64,000 nucleotides of DNA, from contig NMRA01000069.1 of NCBI GenBank assembly GCA_002633005.1, positions 34,203 through 98,202 of the forward strand, written 5' to 3'. Origin of the DNA: Phoronis australis (taxonomy: Eukaryota; Phoronida; Phoronidae). Under the pieces are notes generated by a model that was not told the origin of the DNA, did no database searches, and worked only from the letters and a program-made list of their open reading frames with translations. The translations under genes and the position numbers were made by a program. Below are positions 22,901 to 36,100 of this stretch, one piece after another (the stretch's first letter is position 1; every line of letters starts with the position of its first letter).

Positions 22901-24811
22901 TTAGCTCTCATGAACTGAGTTCACGTGGAGAAGTTCAAAAGAATTTCAAATCATCTTAAGACAAAATCCAGAGACACGTCAACTGAAACACACTCGCCAG
23001 GATGCATGTTATTTACACAATTTGGCTACAAAAACAAAACAAAACAAAAAATCTCTTAAAGGGGAGATTTCAGACCTTCCTGCCCCGCTTGACGCTATGA
23101 GCCTCGGACTCGCAGGAATCCCAACCCCCCCCCCACGCTACGCGTGTCGCTGGAAAATTAGAATACTAAGACTTTTAAAGGGTCTGTGAGATCAAAGCAT
23201 ATCTCTTGTGTAAATGAGTATGATTGAAAGGGGTTCATCAACCGAGAGCGAGGTCACGTTTTTGTAGAATATGTCTGTATCCTCCTTCTCAGGGCAAATT
23301 CACTGAAGTAAATTTCAATGCATAGCCCATTGTAATATACACAAAATATTTACGTATCAAATCCACGTGCAATTAAGACATGGTGCACCTTGCGCAGTTA
23401 CATGTATGTTATAAAAAGAGCGTACATGGCATAGCTAGTTGTACAAAAAACGTACAATTAAGCAGCACTTCCCCCACATTTGTAAAGGGCCCCTAACTCT
23501 CCCGAGAATTGAGGAAAGTACACCCTTTCCTCCATTAGTATTCTGTTAAAGTAACTGTGGTTGTCTAAGCGGCACATCTCCTAATTAACGATTAGTTTGT
23601 AGTAGCCCCCATCCGGGTATTAAGGACTGTATCCACGTGGTGTGAACACCCTACCTGTTCTTCTGTGCAAGTACATGCATGCATAGAAACTGAATGAGAG
23701 ATCAAAAGATACATGTACCAGAGATGTTGAGAGAGTTGGAAAGAAGTATTGGTCCCAACGTTGCATAGTGACAAATTTGATCAATGATACTTACGATTCT
23801 AACATAATGAATTTGTAGACGTTGTTCAAGTCAATAAAAGAACTATTGCTGAGTCTATCTTGGCTGAACCAGTCCAATTTGTTAGAATTTTCTCCTTCAA
23901 ATTCCATAGTGAGAACCTCGTTCCCGTCTTTGAAGAAAGCGAATTTGACCTGCAATAGAAGAATTTCTCACCAACACAGCGTTGTTATTGAGATTCGTTA
24001 TGAGATGTCTTTAAACAAAGTCGACCATCTGCTATACTAAATGTGACTGGATTAAGTCGGTTGTGACTCGTAATGTTTTTATTAGATTTGTGTCATTCAT
24101 TTCCACAATAAACAGACCCGTGTACTGTGTGGTAGGAGTTCTGAATGTCCGGGGTATTGTTGTGAACTAAGTGGCTGTCACTAGCGCCACCATTTGCCAG
24201 TGTTATGAGAAGTGTGGTTATTTGGCCCAGGCAATAGTGCTGAGTTTATTATGGTATTCAAACAGAGATTACTGGATTGTGGCGTACAGGAATGGCAACT
24301 GGAAATAGGTACCTCAAATAAATATGAATTTTATAGGCTTATTAAACGTGATCTTGTCAACGAGCAATATGTGAATTGTTTAAGAGCTTATTCAAGAAAA
24401 ATACTTGCGCAATTTCGGTGTTCAGGTCACTCACTTACATGTAATATAGAGAAAGGGAGACATATGGGTATTCCCAGAGGTGAGAGAATATGCGACATAT
24501 GCTGTCTGGGTGGAATTGAAGATGAGCCTCATTTCATGTGTCGATGCCCTGTTCTTGGAGACCTTAGAAGAAATCTTCTTCCAAAGCTTGTCAATGTTAA
24601 CTATTCTCTTGTTAGGTTATTCCAACAGAAAAATCATGACAGCATCCAGCCCCTCGCATTGTATATTCAGAAGGCTATGGCTTTAAGAGAAGAATTACTC
24701 TCCGTGTAAATAATCTGAATATACGTTTGAATTCATGTATTTATGTATGAGTAGGCAAAGCCTAAGATGTACAATAAACATTATTATTATCATTATCATC
24801 ATCATCATCAA

Positions 24812-24850
<39 letters not shown>

Positions 24851-27133
24851 TATTATTATTATAGTGGGTCATTTATATCCCCTGGACTGTGATCCAATTT
24901 TATGTGTCACCCATGATTCTGTGTTTCCTGTTCATGTCTCATATAATGGTTTATAAACATGGCTTCAGTTTCTACATTCAGTTCACTTTTATCCAACAAC
25001 ATGTGACTACAGTAGCTGGCAACGAGGATGGTATTTCTCTGGGTTTTCAAGCAGTGTGGGGTGTGAAGTCTTTTCGGTTACCTTTGGTGATTTTCAAGGG
25101 CAACCAACTGCCATTCCTTGGCAAAAATTGATTAAGAGCGATGAAAGTGGACCTTGCATCAGTTTGTGAGATTGTCACTGACACAGTGTCGCATGACGAG
25201 GCTTGCTTGGCAAAATTATTTGCAGAAAATGATATTTTCGCCTCAGGTGGAACTATTCAGGTTTACCATGGTACAGTTCGCATTGATCCACAGGCCCAAC
25301 CAATTTTTCGCAATCTACGTCAGGTGCCATATGTTGTAGTAGATGCTGTAAATGCAGAAATTGATAGCTTGGTGGATGAGGACATTCTAAAACCTGTAGA
25401 TTATTCCAGATGGGGGACACCATTAGTGAACATAGTCAAGTCCAATGGATAGATTAGGATGTGTGGGGATAACAAGGTGTCTATAAATAATTGCTTAGAT
25501 GAACAACAGTTCCAGATGCCAACTCCAGAAGATCTGTTTAATGCTATCACGGGTGGTGGTGTTTTCAGTAAGATTGATTTAAGTCAGTCCTTTCTGCAAT
25601 TAGAAGTTGGTGCCCAATCGCGTAAATTGTTCACGCTTAAGACTTTGCGGAGTCTGTATGAACCACAGCGTCTACATTTTCCAGGGGGTGATGGAGTCCA
25701 TGCTTCGTGGTATTAAAAGGGTCGTAGTTTATCTTGACGACATTTGTATTGTTCCCAAGTCTGTGGAGTCACATTTCAGAACATTAGGTTTGGTCTTTGC
25801 TAGACTCAAGCACCACGGGGTGAAGGCAAACCGGGCCAAGAGTGAGTTCATGAAGCCGAGTGTAGAATATTGGGGCCACATTATTGATAAAACGGGCGTT
25901 CATCCCAAGCAAGAGAAGATTGAAGCAATCGTAAATGCCCCCAAACCCACGAATGTAAAGTTAATTAAGTTAAGTTTATTGCGGTTTTATGCGAAATACA
26001 TGAAACCTCCTACAGATAAATTGGCTACCATCTTGCACCCACTGCATTTGCTTTTAAGAAAGGACACAAAATTTCAGTGGTCGAAGGATTGTCAAAGGGC
26101 GTTTGACAGGTGCAAATCTACATCCGATGAGGTTTTAGTGCATTATGACACTCGCGAACCAATAGTGTTGTCGTGTGATGCGTCGGAAGGTGGCATCGGT
26201 AGTGTACTAAGTCATGTTACGGATAGTGGCGATGAGCGNTTCCCGTCTTTGAAGAAAGCGAATTTGACCTGCAATAGAAGAATTTCTCACCAACACAGCG
26301 TTGTTATTGAGATTCGTTATGAGATGTCTTTAAACAAAGTCGACCATCTGCTATACTAAATGTGACTGGATTAAGTCGGTTGTGACTCGTAATGTTTTTA
26401 GTAGATTTGTGTCATTCATTTCCACAATAAACAGACCCGTGTACTGTGTGGTAGAAGTTCTGAATGTCCGGGGTATTGATGTGAACTAAGTGGCTGTCAC
26501 TAGCGCCACCAATTGCCAGTGTTATGAGAAGTGTGGTTATTTGGCCCAGGCAATAGTGCTGAGTTTATTATGGTATTCAAACAGAGATTACTGGATTGTG
26601 GCGTACAGGAATGGCAACTGGAAATAGGTACCTCAAATAAATATGAATTTTATAGGCTTATTAAACGTGATCTTGTCAACGAGCAATATGTGAATTGTTT
26701 AAGAGCTTATTCAAGAAAAATACTTGCGCAATTTCGGTGTTCAGGTCACTCACTTACATGTAATATAGAGAAAGGGAGACATATGGGTATTCCCAGAGGT
26801 GAGAGAATATGCGGCATATGCTGTCTGGGTGGAATTGAAGATGAGCCTCATTTCATGTGTCAATGCCCTGTTCTTGGAGACCTTAGAAGAAATCTTCTTC
26901 CAAAGCTTGTCAATGTTAACTATTCTCTTGTTAGGTTATTCCAACAGAAAGATCATGACAGCATCCAGCCCCTCGCATTGTATATTCAGAAGGCTATGAC
27001 TTTAAGAGAAGAATTACTCTCCGTGTAAATAATCTGAATATACGTTTGAATTCATGTATTTGTGTATGAGTAGGCAAAGCCTAAGATGTACAATAAGCAT
27101 TATTATTATCATTATCATCATCATCATCATCAA

Positions 27134-27172
<39 letters not shown>

Positions 27173-30100
27173 TATTATTATTACAGTGGGTCATTTATAT
27201 CCCCTGGACTGTGATCCAATTTTATGTGTCACCCATGATTCTGTGTTTCCTGTTCATGTCTCATATAATGGTTTATAAACATGGCTTCAGTTTCTACATT
27301 CAGTTCACTTTTATCCAACAACATGTGACTACAGTAGCTTGCGACGAGGATGGTATTTCTCTGGGTTTTCAAGCAGTGTGGGGTGTGAAGTCTTTTCGGT
27401 TACCTTTGGTGATTTTCAAGGGCAACCAACTGCCATTCCTTGGCAAAAATTGATTAAGAGCGATGAAAGTGGACCTTGCATCAGTTTATGAGATTGTCAC
27501 CGACACAGTGTCGCATGACGAGGCTTGCTTGGCAAAATTATTGGCAGAAAATGATATTTTCACCTCAGGTGGAACTATTCAGGTTTACCATGGTACAGTT
27601 CGCATTGATCCACAGGCCCAACCAATTTTTCGCAATCCACGTCAGGTGCCATATGTTCTAGTAGATGCTGTAAATGCAGAAATTGATAGCTTGGTGGATG
27701 AGGACATTCTAAAACCTGTAGATTATTCCAGATGGGGGACACCATTAGGGAACATAGTCAAGTCCAATGGATAGATTAGGATGTGTGGGGATAACAAGGT
27801 GTCTATAAATAATTGCTTATATGAACAACAGTACCAGATGCCAACTCCAGAAGATCTGTTTAATGCTATCACTGGTGGTGGTGTTTTCAGTAAGATTGAT
27901 TTAAGTCAGTCCTTTCTGCAATTAGAAGTTGGTGCCCAATCGCGTAAATTGTTCACGCTTAAGACTTTGCGGAGTCTGTATGAACCACAGCGTCTACATT
28001 TTCCAGGGGGTTATGGAGTCCATGCTTCGTGGTATTAAAAGGGTCGTAGTTTATCTTGACGACATTTGTATTGTTCCCAAGTCTGTGGAGTCACATTTCA
28101 GAACATTAGGTTTGGCCTTTGCTAGACTCAAGCACCACGGGGTGAAGGCAAACCGGGCCAAGAGTGAGTTCATGAAGCCGAGTGTAGAATATTGGGGCCA
28201 CATTATTGATAAAACGGGCGTTCATCCCAAGCAAGAGAAGATTGAAGAAATCGTAAATGCCCCCAAACCCACGAATGTAAAGTTAATTAAGTTAAGTTTA
28301 TTGCGGTTTATGCGAAATATATGAAACATCCTACAGATAAATTGGCTACCATATTGCACCCACTGCATTTGCTTTTAAGAAAGGACACAAAATTTCAGTT
28401 TTCGAAGGATTGCCCAAGGGCGTTTTGCAGGTGCAAATCTACATCCGATGAGGTTTTAGTGCATTATGACACTCGCAAACCAATACTGTTGTCGTGTGAT
28501 AAGTTGGAAGTTGGTATCGGTAGTGTACTCAGTCATGTTATGGATAATGGCGATGAGCGGCCCATTGCCAAGTTGTGGTTAAGATTCTTCGACCCAAAAC
28601 TAGAATTCCAAAAATGGTATCTTCTCGACTTCAGAGATGGGCTTTGACTTTAAGTGGTTTTACCTGCGATGCTAAGTAAGTTCAGGGACTCTAAGGAACA
28701 TGGTAACGTACATTGCTTGTCTCGCTTACCATTAGAAGTGACTGATGTGGCCACGGAAACCGGTATTTTTCGAGTTTCGGATATAGGATGTCTACCCTTG
28801 AAGGCTAGTGATATTGCTATTAAGACTAACTCTGACTCAGTGTTGGCTCAAGACTATCAGTTCACTCTTAATGGTTGGCCTAGTATTCGTCCAGATGAGG
28901 ATTTGAGTTCATATTATACTCGCAAAAACGAATTATCGGTTGATAAGGGTTGTCTGTTAAGGGGCTTACGAGTTGCTATCCCTACTGAATCCAGGAAACA
29001 AATTTAAAGTGAACTGCATTTTGAACATCCTGGTATTTCCCGAATGAGGGCCTTTGCGCGTAGTCATGTGTGGTGGCCTAAGATTAATAAATCAATTGAG
29101 GGTGTTGTTAGTTCGTGTGATGCGTGTCTTCATTCACGCAACTCTCCTTCTTGCTTTAATTTGCCTTGGCCTCGGTAGACTAGAATTCAGCAACGTGTAC
29201 ATATAGATTATGCTGAAATGGAAGGACAGTACTTCATTATTATTGTAGACACCTATTCTAGATGGCTCGAAGTTTTCGCCATGACTAGTATTACTGCTGA
29301 AAAGACTATCGACATTCTGAGACGTATATTCGCGGCTTACAGTGTGCCTGAACAAGCAGTTTCCGATCATTAACCTCAGTTTACCTAGGCTGATTTTTTG
29401 CTTTTCTTGAAGTGAATGGCGCTAACCAAGTTTTAGTACCTCCTTACCATCCAGCCTCAAATAGTAGTGCAGAAAGAGGGGTTCAGACTATTAAGCAAGT
29501 TTTTCCGTCAGGTTCACGGTAACAAGACATAAAGTACTCTTAATTATGCAGTTTCTTGAAGAGTTATCGTAACACACCAAACAGTGTCACGGGAAAACTC
29601 CAGGTGAGTTATTTTTGAAACGAGAAACCAGAACTCGTTTTTCCTTGTCGAAGCCAAACCCCGCAGAGTCCATTGAATGTAAATCTAATCCTGTAAATGT
29701 TAGCGGTAAATTGAGAACTTAGGAAGTGCTGAACCCATAAACATCACATAGACCGGACGAGAGCCACTCAGATACATGCAGCTTGCGTTGTCAATATGAC
29801 GCCATATTGGAGAGCGCTACACAGGACAAAAATGGCGGAAAACACTGGGAGCCCTACGGCATCAGTCAGTCGTATGCCTGCAGCCAAAGAGTTAAGTTTT
29901 TGGTCCTGTCATGGATTCATATTTTCATTTGGTTCAGCCATGGAATTTAGTGGTGCGGCAACTAGGTTTTTATATCCTGCAACCATAGTTTAAGCGGAGC
30001 GACTATATGTGTTGTTTCTACATCAGTTTTGGTGATTGAGAACATAGAAGATCAATTAAAAGGTTATTATTGAACACCATATGCTGTTATCCAATGATGG

Positions 30101-33100
30101 TGCTGTTTGCTAATTATATTTAAGTAAATATTTGGTATTAATGACAATCATATTTAATTTTACTTGTACTGAAAAATAACATCCTCGAACTTACTCGCCA
30201 TCCATCCGGCGAAATCAGTACGTCCAAGTGAATAGTGTACTCTCTATCGAAAAATATACTGCTTTTAATAACTCATTTGTTAATACTGTACACTGTATGT
30301 ACTCCAAAATCAGATGTTCTCTGTTGTGTCAAAACAAACAAGTCTCTGTAAAATCTGTTCTTGATATTGGAAATTTTGAAGATTTGCACTGCTTGCTTAC
30401 GAGCTCTTTGCTTTGTGAGGAAACTTGCGCAAAAAGTAAAGTATGTAGTAACCAAAATATCAAACCTATACGTCTGAACTGCGCATTGAATCTTTACCTA
30501 AAATACAGAATTTCCCGAATAGAAATATACCCAACCGAGCCGATGTAGCATTATATATGACTCCGTGAAAAATGGCCCCGGTTAGTTTTTTCCCAGGGTC
30601 TAAATTTAATGTTAAGATTTTTCAGCAAATGAAAAATGACCCCACGTCCGTGAAAACCTGTCCTGTCATTATTCAACAGTTCTCCCGCAACACGGGGTTG
30701 GGATAGGCAGACAGCTTACGTGAGAAAAGAATTTATTTTAAATGTCTCGGTTGAGGGTCGCGCTGTACGTATATCAGATTAAGGGTGGGGATGGATAGGA
30801 ACCGAAATAATGGATGGGGTTTTAAGCTGATCTCTTTTTGAGCACAATTACATGGTGTGGGGATGCTACAAAACGCCAACAAGTACCCAATGCTTGATCA
30901 GGGGCACTTTACATGTAGATCCGTGAGAGAGGAACACCGAGTGTGAGAGAACAAGATCATTGCTCAAAGTATTCTTACAATTCTCATAGAAAACAACTTG
31001 ATCTATCATCGTCAATTTGGTTTTATTGTGTGGGAACAGCACCGTGGCACAACTTGTTGAAATAGTACATGAGAATCATTTACATTTTGAGAAGGGCGAG
31101 AGTGTCAGGTCCATTTTTCTAGATATAGCTTCTGCTTTCGACTGTGTCCCACACGACCTTCTACTTCACAGACTTCGATCCTATGGCATTACTGGTAATC
31201 TTTTAAACCTGATCACCTAATATCTCTCCGAAAGAACATACATTGTTCGTTTCGACGGCGTACTTTCAACTTAATCCCCTTGTGGATTTGTAAACGCATG
31301 TGTACCACAGTGTAGCGCATTGGGCCCTATTCTCTTCTTGGTTTATATTAATGACCTTCCTGATAACCTGTCATGTAGCACATACCTTTATGCAGGTGAC
31401 ACGGCGCTTTTTTACCCCTTCGCAGGGAGCAGCCCTGAATGTTGTTTGCAGCCTCAACACGACTTAAATAAACTCAACTATTGGTGACAAGAGTGGAGAA
31501 TGAATTTTAAAACAGAAAAAGCGTTGACCTTCTCCAAGTCTATTACTGCTCTCTTCCTTGTTGACCCGTCTTATGACCTTAAACTTAATGATGAAATCAT
31601 TCCTAGAAAACAGTCGCACAGACATCTGGGTATACTGTTAGACAAACTCTCATTCACCCCTTACGTTCGGGAGCTCGTACAAAAAACTCAGGAACTAGTT
31701 AAAAACAATTTAAGTTATAAAATGTTTGAACATAAACCAATGACATTTCTGAATTGCCCATCATATACTGATCAAGGTTATAGTTTTTGAATCACCAAAA
31801 TCGTCCAACTACAATCGAAGTTAAGACAATCTATTCTGTCCGAACGTATAAAATCGTACTGAGTTTGACTGTGTTCACATGTGATCGATTATAAGTCTGG
31901 TAGGTAGATTATCTGCGTGTTGTACTGCCAGACAAAAGACTATGGTCGGCAGTTAACAAAGGAGCTAGATGTTATCACACGCCCACAACCTCTGCACTGA
32001 GCGGGAGAACGCCCTAATGAGCTTTAAAAACCTGTCAATTATTTATATGACCCCAGTGAGGTAATTTTTCACAGTAGTTCACATTAAATTTAGACTCCAT
32101 TTAAAGCGATCCGGGTCATATTTTAATTTTACAAAGTTAACCCGGGTCATTGTTCAGCACTTAGTGAACAGGCTTATTGGAGCAACACAAAAGTGCGTCC
32201 CGTAAGCACACAAACGAATGCAAATCGAGCGCACAAGCATCTGTTCGTCCGTGTAATTCGATGATCGTATGTATGACTTTTGTGGTTCGTGCGCATGATT
32301 TTTTGTTCTGATGGGTGGCTTTGGAGTTCGTATGCATGATTCATGGATTCGTATGCATGATTCATGGATTCGTATGCATGATTCATGGATTCGTATGCAT
32401 GATTCATGAGTTCGTAGGTTGTTCGTGCGTAAGATGCAATGCTCGTGCTTATAATTTTATGGTATCCCTGAATGTATGTGTGAATATTTTTGACGAGTGA
32501 CGTCAGAAAGGAACTGTGTAGGTGAGGAGTGAATACGCTGGGATTGAAAACTCCGTTAGCAAAGAAGAATTCATCCTGTATGCACGATTCTGTTTTTCAT
32601 GTGGCGATAATTCAATCAAATAAAGTGGCCTTGCTGGATAGTAGCAAGCCATAGATGCACCTACGTCATGCCATCCAATCACACCTTTTTACTCGATCAC
32701 ATCTTAAGTATCAGTCCACGAATCCACCCACCACAGTCAGTTCAGCAAGGTGGAGGTCGGCTATTCAAAACCATGTTCAGTCTAATAAATCACATTAGGG
32801 ATGAGACAAATTGGGTGAAGTATGACACCAGAGTTTGGTGGTTTAGGAGATACTACGGAAGTTTTCTTGGGGGAAATGAGCAATTTCTTGATACGGAATG
32901 AGTCATTTTTGACTATCTTTTCTACTGCAGTTTCTGCTTCAAACCAGTGCTGTAGCAGTAAAATTAAAGTTAAGTAGGCCCCCGAAGCCCACCGTATCAC
33001 CTTGAGCACTGAACGTAACTTACGGTGCGTTGGCAGTATGTTTAAATGCAAAAAGGATGTTGGCTGCGCCCACCTGCGCCTACGCCCCACTACAGCACTA

Positions 33101-36100
33101 CTTCAAACAGAACCTTTTTTGAATAATTTTGATGTCAGGGTGGCCAACACATTTAGACGTTTGTTTCGTGATTTCTGACCACTGTACTGTTTCTTTTCCT
33201 TGGAATTGTGCAACTGATCTAAGTTTATGTTTCTGCATTTTCTTTATCATTATAGATTTTTGTTTGTAAATGGGTATTTATTACTGACATTTGAGCCCCT
33301 GTTGCAGTTAGGCTGGTTTTGTTCACTTGTCTTTCTACTTGGGCTGTAAACTCACATTCCGTCCAGGAGGTAAGTTTTCATTTAAACCATTCACCTCTAA
33401 ACCTTTCTCAATTTGTTCCTTATGCAGATGGGAAGTGATTTCTCAAATTTCAGCGAATTGACAGTTTGCTATTCCTCGAAACCATGATGTGTGCATAAAA
33501 TTACACACTGTTAGACAAGCCATCTTATAGAGCCTAGTCTTTAGCAAATGTATATTGCCCGTTCTTTCGAAATTCTGAAATTGTTCCAAAGTGACAAGGA
33601 AATAATACCTATTTCATGATAAGTTATGTAATAGTAGGCAGGTTTATGTCCACTTCAAATGATTTTTGTTGCAGTACCAAAAAGTCTTGGCACATTAGCT
33701 CTGGTTACTCTTTGCTTTTTGGTGAATTGACCATTTTATGGTTTCCATGAGTATTTTTTGTAAGTGGTCTAGTACAGTATGTACAACTGTAATCCCACAG
33801 CAATTGTAATGCATACCATGTTGCAAAAGTATTTTTCCATGACCATTCCATTGCAAAAATGCTTTCAAATTAGAACCGACAAGCCACCTCAAGTTTGTGA
33901 AGAAACTGTAATTCCTTGACTTTATGGGTTTTGTGTGGTTGACACTGCCCTATAGCAATTGGAGTGTTGAAAAGATGTAGACAGCAATTTTTTGTTAGTC
34001 ATTACATTTGCACTTTTGGCTGTGCAGTTATATTTGTATTGTGTTATGAAACATATTGTGTAATATGCAGGTGTTTGGTTGGTGTCTTATATCGTTTCAC
34101 AAGGAATATTTTCAACATAAATGTGCTGTCTATGAGGTAGACAACCTTTAAATGAGATAAGGAATAAAATTGTCAAACAGGGTTTGAACAGAACCTCGAA
34201 ATGGCATAACCGGCTGCATTGTAGTAAAACAACTAAATGAAGGTGGTAAATCGGAGTCTTTTTTCAAGACATCCGTGTAACTATCTACAGGCGCAAGTTA
34301 AGATTACCAAGTGAATAATAGTCCAATAGTTTACATTCAAGGAAAAATATAAGTAGTTGAAATTGGGCAGTTTTTACAGCATGAAAACATGGCTGCGAAT
34401 CCGTAAAATGTGTTTGAGCCTGTAACTTTGGTAGAACGTAATATTTTGGGGGAATATCTCACCACTGTTTATTGATCCCATAAGACTACCTGCTTGTCCA
34501 CTTTGGTGAAAATCGACTGTCCCCCACCTTGCCGCTGGATGGCTGGTGCTCTCGTGGACAAGCACTTATAAACTAACGTGCGGTGACTTTACAGGCTTCT
34601 TTATCAATCGTAGAACATTTGCACCTGGTACAACTCAAACGGCACGTGGTACAATCATCTATTGCTTGTCGAAATCGTTCAGTGGTTTAACTGTGCCAGG
34701 GCTAGCCAAAAGACCAGCAGCGTGTTATAAGTGGTCCATGCCACACTTTTGAACTCCCCATGTACAAAAGTTGGTCATCTGCTGGCAGATCTCATTAAAG
34801 TACTGATGATCAACGTCTTTGATTCGAATTTTAAATTGACTTGGTAGAGTATGTCAAGGACCTAGGAACGCTGAGGGGATATGACCATCAAATTTTGCAA
34901 TGTCAGAAGCAAGATTTTCTTGTGCGTGTAGCAAATAGCAAACGTGGTTGTGGGCCAATTATTACTGAGGTGCAAATGGTAGGTAGAGAAAAGTGTTGGC
35001 AAATGGAGGAAATGTCGTTCGTCAAAGTAAAGGTTTTGAAGACGTTGAGTCATGTGTCCCTGCTTGTTTTCAGCCTATTGTAAGAAATACCTGATTCACT
35101 CCAAGCTGATTCCAGTTCTCCACAAGATGGCTCTTGTAATGTTCTACTGACGGCACCATTTCGTATACATCCGCCCCAGGCTGAGCTGTGAATGATGACC
35201 CCGCCCAGAGGTCATACACACTTATGTTGTTAGCGCTGCTTCCTTTAAATACAAGGTCCCAGGTGTCTACAACATAATATACAACAAATATTCGGAATTT
35301 AAAAAAATGAAATATTCAACAGTTTTTTCCATAATTTGCAGTTTTTTTATTAAATATCACGTCGTCGAAATTGTCTTACAACTAATTTTTATATCACTAC
35401 AAAAATTGAAGAATTAAATAATTACAATGTGCAACTGGATATTTGGTTTCTCTAATGTGTTCGAACCTCTCCCCGCTACTTTTTCTGCATTTTAAGGGTA
35501 TGTATGACCCTACGAGAAAACTGTTCAATTTTGGCCAACTTCGAAACATCATATCCCACAGAGTGGTTGGTCAGACTTCCATGAAACTTTTTCTGGTAAT
35601 AATAAGCTTTATGTACTTGGTCGCACTCCAAAACGCTGTTTTGATTTTTTTCTAAGACGCTCCTTTTGATGGCGAACTATGAAATATTAGACATTTATGA
35701 CTTTAACGAAAACAAATCACAAGTTGCATAAAACAATAACGAAACAATATTTTAAAAATATATAGCAAAGTTTCTTAAATTTCACCTTAACGCTTAAGAC
35801 TAGTGATGTTGATACTGTTTTGCTCTGGGTGTACCGTTCCATTTCTCTAACTTTTACTAAGAGGACACAATAAGCGGTAGGCTGGAATATAGCCAAAAAT
35901 CAAACTGTGAAGGCTTGCTTTTTTTAGATTATACGTTTAATGGGCTCAATTCAAACGTTTTGTAGGTATTTCTTTAACAGAGTTGATGATAAGGTTCTGC
36001 TAAAGGTTAACGATAGGTTGGCTGGGATGCAGTTTTACTTACGGAAAAGACTTATTACCTTGGCGGGCGAATATGCGCCAACTGGTGTCTACCGTCTCGT

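Larger units (their letters stand above)
24042..26238 (+). mobile_element. Ty3/gypsy retroelement, assembly copy A (5' LTR remnant to RNase H)
   Basis: From 25040 the plus strand encodes decayed gypsy pol. The protease-RT linker has a TGA in place of Trp (25129). RT follows with KIDLSQSF (motif A) and VVYLDDI (catalytic box), then RNase H with SCDAS. Breaks: a TAG at 25450, a frame break near 25680 where part of RT is deleted, and the N at 26239. No gag or most of protease is present. TGTGACTGG at 24042 and ATGTGACTACA at about 25009 look like the ends of a 5' LTR split by a LINE. TGGCAACGAGG at 25018 may be the primer-binding site. Confidence 0.8.

Noticed and set aside
24735-24956. Open frame with long poly-Ile run (also 27054-27278)
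   Set aside because: It is the translation of the ATC/ATT microsatellite tail of the LINE.
32174-32500. Repeated-peptide frames on both strands
   Set aside because: By-products of a 21-bp minisatellite, whose unit length is a multiple of three.
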